NCBI GenBank assembly: GCA_963697805.1
Contig: CAVOPB010000004.1
Span: 62,001-126,000 of the forward strand
DNA length: 64,000 nucleotides
Reading direction: 5' to 3'
Source: VRUE01 sp963697805
GTDB taxonomy: Bacteria > Actinomycetota > Thermoleophilia > Solirubrobacterales > 70-9
The notes beneath the pieces were generated by a model, which saw nothing but the letters and a program-made list of their open reading frames with translations, had not been told where the DNA came from and ran no database searches. This document shows, in pieces, positions 1 to 7,652 of this stretch; within the stretch, counting starts at the first letter, position 1; the number at the start of each line of letters is the position of its first letter. The translations under genes were made by a program, and so were the position numbers.

Positions 1-409
1 GTCGTCAACTCGAACAACTCGTTCGCTCCGAGCGGCGGCTCGACCGCCGTCCGCCTCTCCTCAGGTCTGGCCTCCAAGGGCAAGGGGGTGCCGAGAGGAA
101 CTGTCTTCTCCTACACGCTCAACCAGGACGCGGCCGTCACGGTCGAGATGAAGCGAGTGAAGGCAGGCCGGCTCGTCGGCAAGAAGTGCAAGCGGCCGAC
201 GAAAGCAACCGCGAAGAAGAAGAAATGCGACCTGACCGAACACAAGCTGTTCCGCGATGGGAAGGAGGGGAAGAACTCCCTGCCCTACAGCGGCCGGGTC
301 AAGGGTAAGGCCCTTGCGGTCGGCAAGTACAAAGCCGTCTTCACCGCCAAGGCCCCGGGGGGCAAACCGAAATCGGACGCTGTCGGCGTTCCGGATCGTC
401 AAACCCTAG
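1..409 (+). CDS. C-terminal part of a secreted/surface protein (5' truncated, apparent frameshift near the end)
   Basis: The frame is open from base 1, so the start lies outside the window. The readable part has a hydroxyl- and glycine-rich stretch, then a domain with 'RGTVFSYTLNQDAAVTVEM', two cysteines separated by a Lys-rich segment, and a 'GKALAVGKYKAVFTA' strand. This layout is common at the C-terminus of secreted Solirubrobacterales proteins. In the starting frame the ORF reads on to 663, wholly antisense to the neighbouring hydrolase gene. Moving to the next frame near 370-385 gives the ending 'FRIVKP' and a TAG at 407-409. That ending is typical of this domain, and its stop overlaps the stop of the convergent gene. 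I therefore infer a one-base indel close to the end and place the natural end at 409. The function is not known; a surface role is inferred. Confidence 0.6.
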
Positions 410-1068
410 GCCGGCAGCGCCGCGGCCCAGCGCTTGAAGCCCTCGATGTCGGTCACCTCGGGCCCGTGGCCGGGAAGGATCACGCTCGGGTCGAGCTCGG
501 CGAGCTTGCGGATCGAGCGGCGGTTCTCGGCCGGGTCGGGCGTCAGGTTGTCGGGCGGCTGGGCGAGATGGGTCCGCAGCGAGAGGTAGGTGATGTTGCG
601 GATCACGTCGCCGCAGATCGCGACCCGGTCGGAGTCGCGGAAGAAGATCACCTCGCCGGGTGAGTGGCCGGGAGCGTGGACGACCCGGAAGCCGGCGACC
701 TCGTCGCCCTCGTTCAGGAGCCTGTCGACCTTGCGCGGCGGCCCGGCCCAGAGCCGGGCGTATAGCCTCGCCTGCAGCCCGTTCGTGGCGGCGACCGGTC
801 GCCGGCCCTCCATCGCGTCGACGTCGTCGGGATGGCAGGCGAGGGGGACGCCGCGCGCCTCGCAGACCGCCTCGGCGCATCCCTGATGGTCGGCGTGGAC
901 ATGGGTCAGGGCGAGCATCGAGATCTCCCGCCCCTCGAGCTGCTTGAAGATCCGGCGCCGATCCCAGGTGCGGCCGGCGTCGATCAGGACGTCGCCGGCG
1001 AGGTAGACGTTGATCAGCGGCCGCGGGGCCTCGTCGAGCCGCCAGACGTCGGGGGCGACATTCTTCAT
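406..1068 (-). CDS. MBL-fold metallo-hydrolase
   Basis: This is a 220-residue metallo-beta-lactamase-fold protein. The zinc motif HVHADH is at residues 56-61, followed by 'APGHSPGE', 'ICGDVI' and 'LPGHGPEV', which carry the further metal ligands. The length fits a compact glyoxalase II-like or generic thioesterase/lactonase member. The substrate cannot be told from sequence. It is the last gene of a three-gene minus-strand set: it starts 5 bp after the end of the 82-residue gene upstream, which itself overlaps the cell-wall-binding-repeat gene. Its stop overlaps the stop of the convergent gene on the plus strand. Confidence 0.9.
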   Translation of the reverse strand: MKNVAPDVWRLDEAPRPLINVYLAGDVLIDAGRTWDRRRIFKQLEGREISMLALTHVHADHQGCAEAVCEARGVPLACHPDDVDAMEGRRPVAATNGLQARLYARLWAGPPRKVDRLLNEGDEVAGFRVVHAPGHSPGEVIFFRDSDRVAICGDVIRNITYLSLRTHLAQPPDNLTPDPAENRRSIRKLAELDPSVILPGHGPEVTDIEGFKRWAAALPA

Positions 1069-1073
1069 CGGCC

Positions 1074-1322
1074 TCAGTGCCCGATGCCGAGCGTGCCGCG
1101 CGGGTCGCCGCTGTGCTCGGCGAGGTCCTCGAGGGCGGCGATCTTCTTCTCGCCTTCGATCCTCGCCGGGTGATCGGCCGGCAGCGGCTCGATCAGGCGG
1201 CGGATGCGGTTGCGGACCTGGAGGGCGAAATGGGGAGTGGAGGCGCCGGCCAGGGCGCGGATGTCCTCGGCGCTGACCTCACGGTCAGTCGCCAGCAGGT
1301 TGGGGTTCTCGGCCTCGCTCAC
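1074..1322 (-). CDS. Small hypothetical protein in the MBL operon
   Basis: I place the start at the GTG at 1322, giving 82 residues. That GTG overlaps the TGA of the upstream gene (GTGA), the usual sign of translational coupling. The longer frame upstream of it is Arg-rich shadow sequence. The protein is soluble and acidic, with 'PHFALQVRNRIRRLIEPLPADHPAR' features (split here only for display) and a 'GEKKIAALEDLAEHSG' helix. No catalytic motif is visible and I do not recognise the family. It is probably co-transcribed with the MBL hydrolase. Confidence 0.7.
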   Translation of the reverse strand: MSEAENPNLLATDREVSAEDIRALAGASTPHFALQVRNRIRRLIEPLPADHPARIEGEKKIAALEDLAEHSGDPRGTLGIGH

Positions 1323-2653
1323 GGTCTGCCTCCGATCTTCGCCAATTCGGCCAGCTCGTCGATTTCCGCCTGTTGTGTCACGTCGATCGCGTCCTGGTCT
1401 CCGATCACCCACACGTGGTTGTAGAAAGCGCGGGTGGGGTCAGTCGTGTAGCCCGGCTTGACGTCGAGCAGATATTCGCGCGTCGCCGCCGGAAGCGTAT
1501 CGGCGCTGTCGGTGAGCAGAAGCGGCCCCCAGGTGCCCGAGGCCGAGAGCGGCGCCGCGGCGACCGCGTCGAGCGTCGAGTCGGTGCGGGTGACGACGAA
1601 CCCGTGGCCGGGGTCGTTGACGTTCCAGCCGAAGCCGCCGTCGGAGTAGCGGGCAAGGGCGATCGCGTTGGTGACCGGGTCCTCGCCCGAGACCCGGCGC
1701 ACCCGCGGGTCGATCGCGGCGATCTGGCGGACCACGTCGGAGGAGATCGCCGAGGAGGGGCCGAGGACGTAGACGGGGACGTCGGGATGGCGCTTCAATG
1801 CCGCGACCGTCGCCGCCGGCAGCGAGTTGGCGTCGGAGTAGAGGACCGGGTCGCCGGAGCGGGCCGCCCAGGCGGCCGCCGGCATCGCGAACTCGGGCTT
1901 CGCGGCGGGGGCGATGACGACGTGCTGCGGGGCGCCGCCGAGCAGCTTGTCGCGCAGCTTCGCGATCGTCGCGGCCGCCTCGGCGCCGGTGCCGTGGACA
2001 CGGGTCGTCTGCATGCCGTCGGGGGCCTCGGCGGCGCCGATGACGAACGCCTGCGCGCCGTTCGCGGCGCTGGAGCCGGCGGGGTCGAGCGCGTCGATCG
2101 CGGTCTGGGTCGGATCGGGGAGTTCGTCGGGGCCCGAGATCAGGAGCGGCGCCCGGACCGGTTCCGCCATCAGGACGGCCGCCGCGATCGCGCTCTGCCA
2201 GTCGTCTTCGTCGACGATCGTGACCGCATCGGGGCGCTGTTCGGGCGCGGCGGACGGGAAGACCGCGAGGGCGACGCCGGCCGCGTTGGAGGCCGGGTCG
2301 GGCCCGCCGACCCTGGTCGTGTTGTTGGTCGCGAATTCCGGATACCCGAGCTCTTCGGGCGCCTCGGTCGCGGCGGGCGCCTGCGTCGTTGTCTCCGCGG
2401 TCGTCTGCTCGGGGCCGGGGGCGGCGCCGGGGATCGAGTTTCCCTCGTCGGAGCCGCCGAGGATCGCGGCGACGATGAAGACGACCGCGACGAGGACGAG
2501 CGCCCCGATCACCTTCAGCGCCGTCGGCACCGAGCGGCGGCCGCGGGGCGGGAGCGGTGGCGGGGCCCCTGGCGCCTCGCTCGCCGCCGGTTTCGGGCTC
2601 GGCAGCGGGACGTCGGCGTTGATCGGCTGGTTGCTGCGTGCCACGGAGCGCAA
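1319..2653 (-). CDS. Cell wall-binding repeat (CWB2)-type membrane-anchored protein
   Basis: This is a 444-residue protein. It has a Pro-rich cytoplasmic start, one transmembrane segment at about residues 46-66, a Thr/Ala/Pro linker, and a large extracellular part. That part contains CWB2-like units, for example 'TRVGGPDPASNAAGVALAVF' near residue 113 and 'RRVSGEDPVTNAIALARY' further on. CWB2 domains bind anionic cell-wall polymers in Gram-positive bacteria. The TTG at 2653 has a GGAAGG ribosome site 6 nt upstream, and an in-frame GTG at 2644 is the alternative. It is the first gene of the minus-strand operon and diverges from the acyl-CoA dehydrogenase. The paired operator between the two genes could control both. 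Confidence 0.75.
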   Translation of the reverse strand: MRSVARSNQPINADVPLPSPKPAASEAPGAPPPLPPRGRRSVPTALKVIGALVLVAVVFIVAAILGGSDEGNSIPGAAPGPEQTTAETTTQAPAATEAPEELGYPEFATNNTTRVGGPDPASNAAGVALAVFPSAAPEQRPDAVTIVDEDDWQSAIAAAVLMAEPVRAPLLISGPDELPDPTQTAIDALDPAGSSAANGAQAFVIGAAEAPDGMQTTRVHGTGAEAAATIAKLRDKLLGGAPQHVVIAPAAKPEFAMPAAAWAARSGDPVLYSDANSLPAATVAALKRHPDVPVYVLGPSSAISSDVVRQIAAIDPRVRRVSGEDPVTNAIALARYSDGGFGWNVNDPGHGFVVTRTDSTLDAVAAAPLSASGTWGPLLLTDSADTLPAATREYLLDVKPGYTTDPTRAFYNHVWVIGDQDAIDVTQQAEIDELAELAKIGGRP

Positions 2654-2696
2654 CCTAGACCTTCCGCGTGGAGGCCGCGCCCCCGAGGGAAAAAAC

Positions 2697-2748
2697 TGGC
2701 TGGTCAGTCAGCTAACCTTCCAGGGGCCGATTGACTGACCAGTCAATC
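2697..2748. promoter_or_regulatory. Paired TetR-type operator between divergent genes
   Basis: The right site is a perfect inverted repeat, GATTGACTGACCAGTCAATC (2729-2748, arms of 9 bp, 2-bp centre). The left site, 2697-2710, matches the core TGACTGACCAGTCA at 13 of 14 positions on the other strand. The centres are 35 bp apart. Palindromes of this type are bound by TetR-family repressors of lipid catabolism in actinobacteria. No such regulator is encoded in the window. Confidence 0.65.
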
Positions 2749-2777
2749 AACGACTTCCGCCGACGACTAGGAGAGCG

Positions 2778-4052
2778 ATGAATTTCGAACTGAGCGAGGA
2801 ACATCTGGAGTTCAGGGACCGTTGCCGGGCGTTCGCCCGCGACGTGATCCGGCCGGCGGCTCGCAAGCACGATGAAGAGGAGAGCATTCCCTGGGAGGTC
2901 ATCAGGGAGGCTCGCAGGCAGGGCTTCGGGACGCTCGAGTCGATCCAGCGCTCGGCCGCCGACGGCGAGGGCCAGATGCAGGTGATCTCGGCTGAAGAGT
3001 TCCACTGGGGCTGCGCCGGGACCGCGCTGGCGATCTCGGGATCGGGCCTCGCCGCGGCCGGCGTCGCCTCCTCGGGTACGCCCGAGCAGATCGCCCGCTG
3101 GGTGCCAGAGTGCTTCGGCAGGGCCGATGAGATCAAGCTCGGGGCCTACGCGGTGACCGAGCCACAGGCCGGCTCCGACGTCAAGAGCCTGAAGACGACC
3201 GCGCGCCGCGACGGAGACGAGTGGGTCCTGAACGGGACCAAGGTCTTCATCACCAACGGCGGCATCGCCGATGTCCACGTCGTCGTCGCCACGGTCGACC
3301 CCGCGCTCGGCACCAGGGGCCAGGCCTCGTTCGTCGTCCCCAAGGGCACGCCCGGGCTGAGCCAGGGCAAGAAGGAGTCGAAGCTCGGGATCCGCGCCTC
3401 GCACACCGCCGAGGTCGTGCTCGAGGACTGCCGCGTCTCCGGCGATTGCCTGCTCGGTGGCGACGAGAAGCTCGAGAAGAAGCTGCAGCGCGGCCGCGAA
3501 GGCAAGAAATCGCGCGGCGCCGACGCTCTCGCGACGTTCGAGGTGACGCGGCCGCTGGTCGGCGCCTCGGCTCTCGGGATCGCCCAGGCCGCATATGAGT
3601 GGACCATGGAGTACCTCGACGGGCGCAGCGAGGAAGGCCTGCCGCTGCTCCAGACCCAGCGGGTGCAGCAGACGCTGGCCGACGTCGCGACCGAGATCGA
3701 AGCAGCGCGGCTGCTGGTCCAGCGCGCGGCCTGGATGGGACGCAACGGGGTGCCGATGCGCGGTGGCCAGGGCTCGATGTCGAAGCTGAAGGGCGGCGAC
3801 GTCGCGATGTGGGCGACGACGATCCTGATGGACCTCGTGGGCCCTCCCGCCTGGAGCACCGACTGCCCGCTGGAGAAGTTCTTCCGCGACGCGAAGATCT
3901 ACCAGCTGTTCGAGGGAACGGCCGAGATCCAGCGGATGGTCATTTCCCGGATGCAGGCTGCCGAATACGCGGAGCGGCTCGGCTACGGAGCCGAGGTCGC
4001 GGCCGAGGCAATGGCCGAAAAGAGCTCCGAAAAGGTCCCCGCGGCAGCCTAG
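2778..4052 (+). CDS. Acyl-CoA dehydrogenase family protein
   Basis: This is a 424-residue flavoprotein expected to oxidise an acyl-CoA to the 2-enoyl-CoA. The N-terminal helical domain begins 'MNFELSEEHLEFRDRCRAF'. The middle domain has 'AYAVTEPQAGSDVKSL' and 'WVLNGTKVFITNG'. The C-terminal domain has 'IYQLFEGTAEIQRMVISR', whose Glu (in FEGT) is the usual catalytic base position. An unusual Lys/Glu-rich insertion ('GDEKLEKKLQRGREGKKSRG') sits between the middle and C-terminal domains. The start is supported by AGGAGAG directly upstream. The paired TetR-type palindrome lies 30-80 bp upstream, so control by a fatty-acid-responsive TetR repressor is likely. Chain-length specificity cannot be inferred. 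Confidence 0.92.
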   Translation: MNFELSEEHLEFRDRCRAFARDVIRPAARKHDEEESIPWEVIREARRQGFGTLESIQRSAADGEGQMQVISAEEFHWGCAGTALAISGSGLAAAGVASSGTPEQIARWVPECFGRADEIKLGAYAVTEPQAGSDVKSLKTTARRDGDEWVLNGTKVFITNGGIADVHVVVATVDPALGTRGQASFVVPKGTPGLSQGKKESKLGIRASHTAEVVLEDCRVSGDCLLGGDEKLEKKLQRGREGKKSRGADALATFEVTRPLVGASALGIAQAAYEWTMEYLDGRSEEGLPLLQTQRVQQTLADVATEIEAARLLVQRAAWMGRNGVPMRGGQGSMSKLKGGDVAMWATTILMDLVGPPAWSTDCPLEKFFRDAKIYQLFEGTAEIQRMVISRMQAAEYAERLGYGAEVAAEAMAEKSSEKVPAAA

Positions 4053-4137
4053 GGGCGCCCAGGCCACCCGCAAGCGCGATTGCACTTCCCCGGCGGCGCC
4101 CCCTGCCCACAGCATCGGTTAGCTAGCCTCGCCGGCC

Positions 4138-5325
4138 ATGCCCCAGATTCGCCCTGCCCTGGCGGCGCTGCCGGCCGCCGCGGCGGCGCTGATCGTGCTG
4201 CTCCTCGCCTGCGCCCCGGCGTCGGCTGAGGATCTCGGCACGAAACTCGAAGACAAGGAAGCGAAGCTCTCCCACGTCCGCGACCGTCAGGGTGTGCTGA
4301 CGACGACGATCTCCCATTACCGCGACCGGATCGAACGGCTCACGGACGAGGTCGCTGTCCTGCGTGGCGAGGAGGCGAAGGTCAGGCAGCGACTCAACGC
4401 CAAGCAGGCCGAACTCGACGAAGCCGTCGCCGAACTCGATGTCGCAAAGAAGCACCTCGCGATCGTCAGGAGCCGGCTGAAACGCGCTCTGGTCGCCCTG
4501 CGGGAGCGTCTCGTCGCGATCTACGAGACCGGGACGCCGGACATGCTGAGCGTGATCGTCGGCGCCGCCGGTTACGACGAGCTGATCGACCAGGCCGAGT
4601 ATCTGGAACGGATCCACGGCATGGATGAAGCAGTGGTCGAGAGGGTCCGCCAGCTTCGCGATCAGGTGCAGGGAACCGTCTCGCGGCTGCGCTCGGCGAA
4701 GCTGCGGATCGAATCGGCGCGCGACGCGATCGCCGCCGAACGCGAGGCCCTCGCCAGCGCCCGCTCAGCGGTGCAGGAGCGGCAGTCGAAGCTGGTCGAC
4801 GCCAGGCGTGAGCGGGAGGCGGCGCTCTCGAAGATCGACGACCACGAGCAGAACCTCGAGGGCGCGGTCACCGAGATCCAGGCCGAAATCGCGGCCCAGC
4901 TTCAGTCGACCTCCTCGGCGCCGCTTCCGGCCGGGCCGATCCGCTACGGCTCGGGGCAGCTGATCTGGCCCGTCGACGGCCCAGTCGTCTCCGGCTTCGG
5001 GATGCGCTGGGGCAGGATGCACGAGGGCATCGACATCGCCGTCCCCGCCGGGACCCCGATCCGTGCCGCCGACGCGGGCACCGTCGTCCTGCTGCAGTCC
5101 GAATCGGAAAGCGGGGGCTACGGGAACTTCACCTGCCTCGACCACGGGGGCGGGCTGCAGACCTGTTACGCCCACCAGTCCTCGTTCGCGGTCAGCGCCG
5201 GCCAGAGCGTCTCCCAGGGCGACGTGATTGGCTACAGCGGCTGCACCGGGCACTGTTTCGGCGACCATCTGCACTTCGAGGTCCGGGTCGGAGGCGTTCC
5301 GACCGATCCTCTCGGGTATTTGTAA
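4138..5325 (+). CDS. Secreted M23 family peptidase with long coiled coil
   Basis: This is a 395-residue protein. A signal peptide (residues 1-30, ending 'CAPASA') is followed by about 215 residues of coiled coil rich in heptads, then a C-terminal M23/LytM domain. The domain shows 'GFGMRWGRMHEGIDIAVPAG' (first zinc His and Asp) and 'GDHLHFEVRVGG' (HxH ligand pair), so the zinc site looks complete. The architecture matches EnvC/NlpD- and RipA-associated hydrolases that cut peptidoglycan cross-links during division. The gene stands alone, about 85 bp after the acyl-CoA dehydrogenase. Confidence 0.93.
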   Translation: MPQIRPALAALPAAAAALIVLLLACAPASAEDLGTKLEDKEAKLSHVRDRQGVLTTTISHYRDRIERLTDEVAVLRGEEAKVRQRLNAKQAELDEAVAELDVAKKHLAIVRSRLKRALVALRERLVAIYETGTPDMLSVIVGAAGYDELIDQAEYLERIHGMDEAVVERVRQLRDQVQGTVSRLRSAKLRIESARDAIAAEREALASARSAVQERQSKLVDARREREAALSKIDDHEQNLEGAVTEIQAEIAAQLQSTSSAPLPAGPIRYGSGQLIWPVDGPVVSGFGMRWGRMHEGIDIAVPAGTPIRAADAGTVVLLQSESESGGYGNFTCLDHGGGLQTCYAHQSSFAVSAGQSVSQGDVIGYSGCTGHCFGDHLHFEVRVGGVPTDPLGYL

Positions 5326-5453
5326 GTCCTAATACTCAGTCTTAGAATGAAATCGAATATTGGTCTAAAAAACCAAATTTTTGGTATGGAGAAAAAGGAT
5401 AAGCCTGCCAATGTGGGTACTGATACAACGGAGAGACGAGCCAGGAGGAAGCA
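5326..5453 (+). promoter_or_regulatory. AT-rich intergenic region with small hairpins
   Basis: This 128-bp stretch is strikingly AT-rich for the window. It contains 'ACCAAATTTTTGGT' (perfect 6-2-6 inverted repeat) and the overlapping TTGG...CCAA pair, both just after the M23 stop codon. It probably holds the terminator of the peptidase gene and the promoter of the next gene. AGGAGG at 5443-5448 is the ribosome site for the following gene. Confidence 0.5.
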
Positions 5454-6173
5454 GTGATACGTCACTCCCAGTCATACCTGTTCGGAGCAATTTCAGGCAC
5501 AGCGGTGATCGCGGCAGCAGTCGTGTTCTTCGTGCTGTTCGTTTCTGCCCAGGCGCTCCGTGACTGGCCGATAGGCGATCTGAGCATCGGTGGCGGCAAC
5601 GACTCGGCGGCGGTCTCGCCGGCGCAGTCGCTCGGCGGAGCCGCCGCGGCGAACCCTGCCGCGGCGAACCTGAGCGGCCCGATCACCGGCACCCCGGCGA
5701 ATGTCGCGCCCGCGGCGAAGGCCACCGGAGCCGGCAATCACACAGCTTCAGACAAAGCCCACGGTAAGGGCAACGTTTCCACGGAGACCAGGATCGAAGG
5801 CGGCCGCGGAGTCGACTCGGCGCCGGTCCAACAGCCTTCAAGCACAGCACCAACCCCCGCGCCGACGAGCGGGAGTGGCTCCTCGCCCGCCGGCTCGGGA
5901 ACAGCTTCACCGGCACCCAGCAGCGGCAACGGCGCCTCCGCGGGGTCCGGCCAGGACACGAGCACTCCGCCGAGCTCGGGGAGCATCGGCACCAAAACCG
6001 CGCGGCGGGTGACCAATACGGTCAACGAAATCTCCAGCGCGGCGACCCCGCCCGCTCCCTCGCCGGTTACCAACACGGTCAACGAAGTCGCCGACCGTGC
6101 CGAACAGACCGCGCCGCCCTCGGGCGACACCAGCGATCGCGTGAAAGAAGCGATCGCCGGAATCGGCAACTAG
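5454..6173 (+). CDS. Hypothetical single-pass membrane protein with Ala/Ser/Pro-rich exterior
   Basis: This is a 239-residue protein starting at GTG 5454 behind a perfect AGGAGG. A short N-terminus and one transmembrane helix (about residues 9-33) are followed by 200 residues of Ala/Gly/Ser/Pro/Thr-rich, probably unstructured sequence. Two copies of 'TNTVNE' lie about 20 residues apart, and the protein ends 'DRVKEAIAGIGN'. No enzymatic domain is visible. A cell-envelope role is inferred only from topology and the preceding cell-wall peptidase. Confidence 0.7.
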   Translation: MIRHSQSYLFGAISGTAVIAAAVVFFVLFVSAQALRDWPIGDLSIGGGNDSAAVSPAQSLGGAAAANPAAANLSGPITGTPANVAPAAKATGAGNHTASDKAHGKGNVSTETRIEGGRGVDSAPVQQPSSTAPTPAPTSGSGSSPAGSGTASPAPSSGNGASAGSGQDTSTPPSSGSIGTKTARRVTNTVNEISSAATPPAPSPVTNTVNEVADRAEQTAPPSGDTSDRVKEAIAGIGN

Positions 6174-6209
6174 CCGCTCAGGGCGCCCCACCCGTCACAA
6201 TGCCCGTCG

Positions 6210-7496
6210 ATGATGGGCCCTGAGACTGATCCCGGACACGCCAGCGCGCTTGCGGACCCGATTGCGGGCTCGCCGGTCTTCCCCGCCGGGAGCCGCCTCA
6301 ACGAGCGCGGGCGGATCGAGATCGGTGGTTGCGACGTGGTCGAGCTCGCCGCCGAGTTCGGCACCCCCGCCTACGTCTATTCCGAGGACGACCTCCGCTC
6401 GCGTGCCCGCCAGGCGGTCGCCGCCTTTGCCGAGCGGACCGATAACTTCGAGGTCCTCTATGCCAGCAAGGCGCTGAGCTGCACCGCCGCCTATCGACTG
6501 TTCGCCGAGGAGGGGCTCTCCTGCGACGTCGCCTCCGGAGGGGAGCTGCATCTGGCGCTCCGCGCCGGGTTCGCGCCGGAGCGGATTTACATGCACGGCA
6601 ACAACAAGACCGAGGCCGAGCTGCTGCAGGCCCTCGACGCCGGCATCGGCCACCTGATCGTCGACTCGCTCGATGAGATCGACCGGCTCGAACGGCTCGC
6701 GGCGGGGCGCCGACAGCGTGTCCTCTTGCGGGTGACGCCCGGGATCCGGCCCGACACCCACGAGAAGATCGCGACCGGCCAGGAGGACTCGAAATTCGGG
6801 ATCCCGCTGGCGACGCTGCCGGCCGTGGTCGAGCGCTGCGAGGCGGCGGGCCTCGAGGTACGTGGCCTCCATGCCCACATCGGGTCGCAGGTCTTCGACC
6901 TCGACGTCTACCGGCGCCTGGCCGAGGTCCTGCTCGGCGCCGGCGACTACCCCGAGGTCAACATCGGCGGCGGCTTCGCCGTCGCCTACACCCGCGACCA
7001 GGCGCCGCCGCCCGCCTCGGCTTACGCCGAGGCGATGCTCGAGCGGCTGCCGGACGGGATCAGGGTCCTCTGCGAGCCGGGCCGCTCACTGGTGGCCAAC
7101 CCCGGCGTCTCCCTCTACACCGTCGGCACCGTCAAGGATGTCCCCGGGGTGCGGCGCTACGTCGCGGTCGACGGCGGCATGGCGGACAACATTCGGCCGA
7201 TGCTCTACGGGGCCGTCTACGAAGCGGAGATCGCCGACCGGGTCGGCGACTCGACCCCGTGCCGGCTGGTCGGGATGCACTGCGAGTCCGGCGACATCCT
7301 GATCGAGGAGGCGCGACTCGAGGACCCGCGGGTCGGCGACGTCGTCGTCGTCCCCGCGACCGGCGCCTACGGCCACTCGATGGCGAGCAACTACAACGCC
7401 GTGCCGAGGCCGCCCGTCATCTTCTGCAGCGAGGGCGACGCCCGCCTCGTCGTCCGCCGCGAGACCTACGAGGATCTGACCGCACGTGATGTATAG
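6210..7496 (+). CDS. lysA: Diaminopimelate decarboxylase
   Basis: This is a 428-residue PLP enzyme of the alanine-racemase fold. It decarboxylates meso-diaminopimelate to L-lysine, the last step of lysine synthesis. The PLP lysine is K87 in 'VLYASKALSC'. Other hallmarks are 'HGNNKTEAEL', 'SKFGIP', 'LHAHIGSQ', the phosphate-binding 'NIGGGFAV', 'CEPGRSLVANPG', and the dimer-interface 'MHCESGDIL' and 'TGAYGHSMASNYN'. There are two adjacent ATG codons (6210, 6213); either could start. It heads a run of amino-acid genes, followed after 156 bp by hom-thrC-thrB, all drawing on the aspartate pathway. Confidence 0.96.
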   Translation: MMGPETDPGHASALADPIAGSPVFPAGSRLNERGRIEIGGCDVVELAAEFGTPAYVYSEDDLRSRARQAVAAFAERTDNFEVLYASKALSCTAAYRLFAEEGLSCDVASGGELHLALRAGFAPERIYMHGNNKTEAELLQALDAGIGHLIVDSLDEIDRLERLAAGRRQRVLLRVTPGIRPDTHEKIATGQEDSKFGIPLATLPAVVERCEAAGLEVRGLHAHIGSQVFDLDVYRRLAEVLLGAGDYPEVNIGGGFAVAYTRDQAPPPASAYAEAMLERLPDGIRVLCEPGRSLVANPGVSLYTVGTVKDVPGVRRYVAVDGGMADNIRPMLYGAVYEAEIADRVGDSTPCRLVGMHCESGDILIEEARLEDPRVGDVVVVPATGAYGHSMASNYNAVPRPPVIFCSEGDARLVVRRETYEDLTARDV

Positions 7497-7560
7497 AGCC
7501 CCTTCAATAATCCCCCGCGCCCACCTGGCGGCGGCGGACCGGCACGGGGCAGCGTCCTCG

Positions 7561-7622
7561 GGGGTCCGGCAATGCCTGCTGCATTGGCCGGACCCCTGCG
7601 TCCTTGCCCCGCTGGGTCCGGC
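7561..7622 (+). promoter_or_regulatory. Leader with two mutually exclusive hairpins in front of hom
   Basis: Segment A (GGGTCCGGC, 7562-7570) can pair with B (GCCGGACCC, 7587-7595) as part of a 14-bp stem with one bulged C and a 5-nt loop. A second copy of A, segment C (7614-7622), can pair with the same B across an 18-nt loop. This A-B/B-C arrangement is what an attenuator or antiterminator needs. There is no U-tract after B, and I see no Thr/Ile-rich leader peptide, so the regulatory mode is inference. Confidence 0.45.
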
Positions 7623-7652
7623 GCTCGCCAACCGCACACGCGGAGTTTCCGA

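Noticed and set aside
88..663. 191-residue reading of the first gene through to 663
   Set aside because: The part beyond about 385 is antisense to the MBL hydrolase; the family ending occurs in the neighbouring frame at 409.
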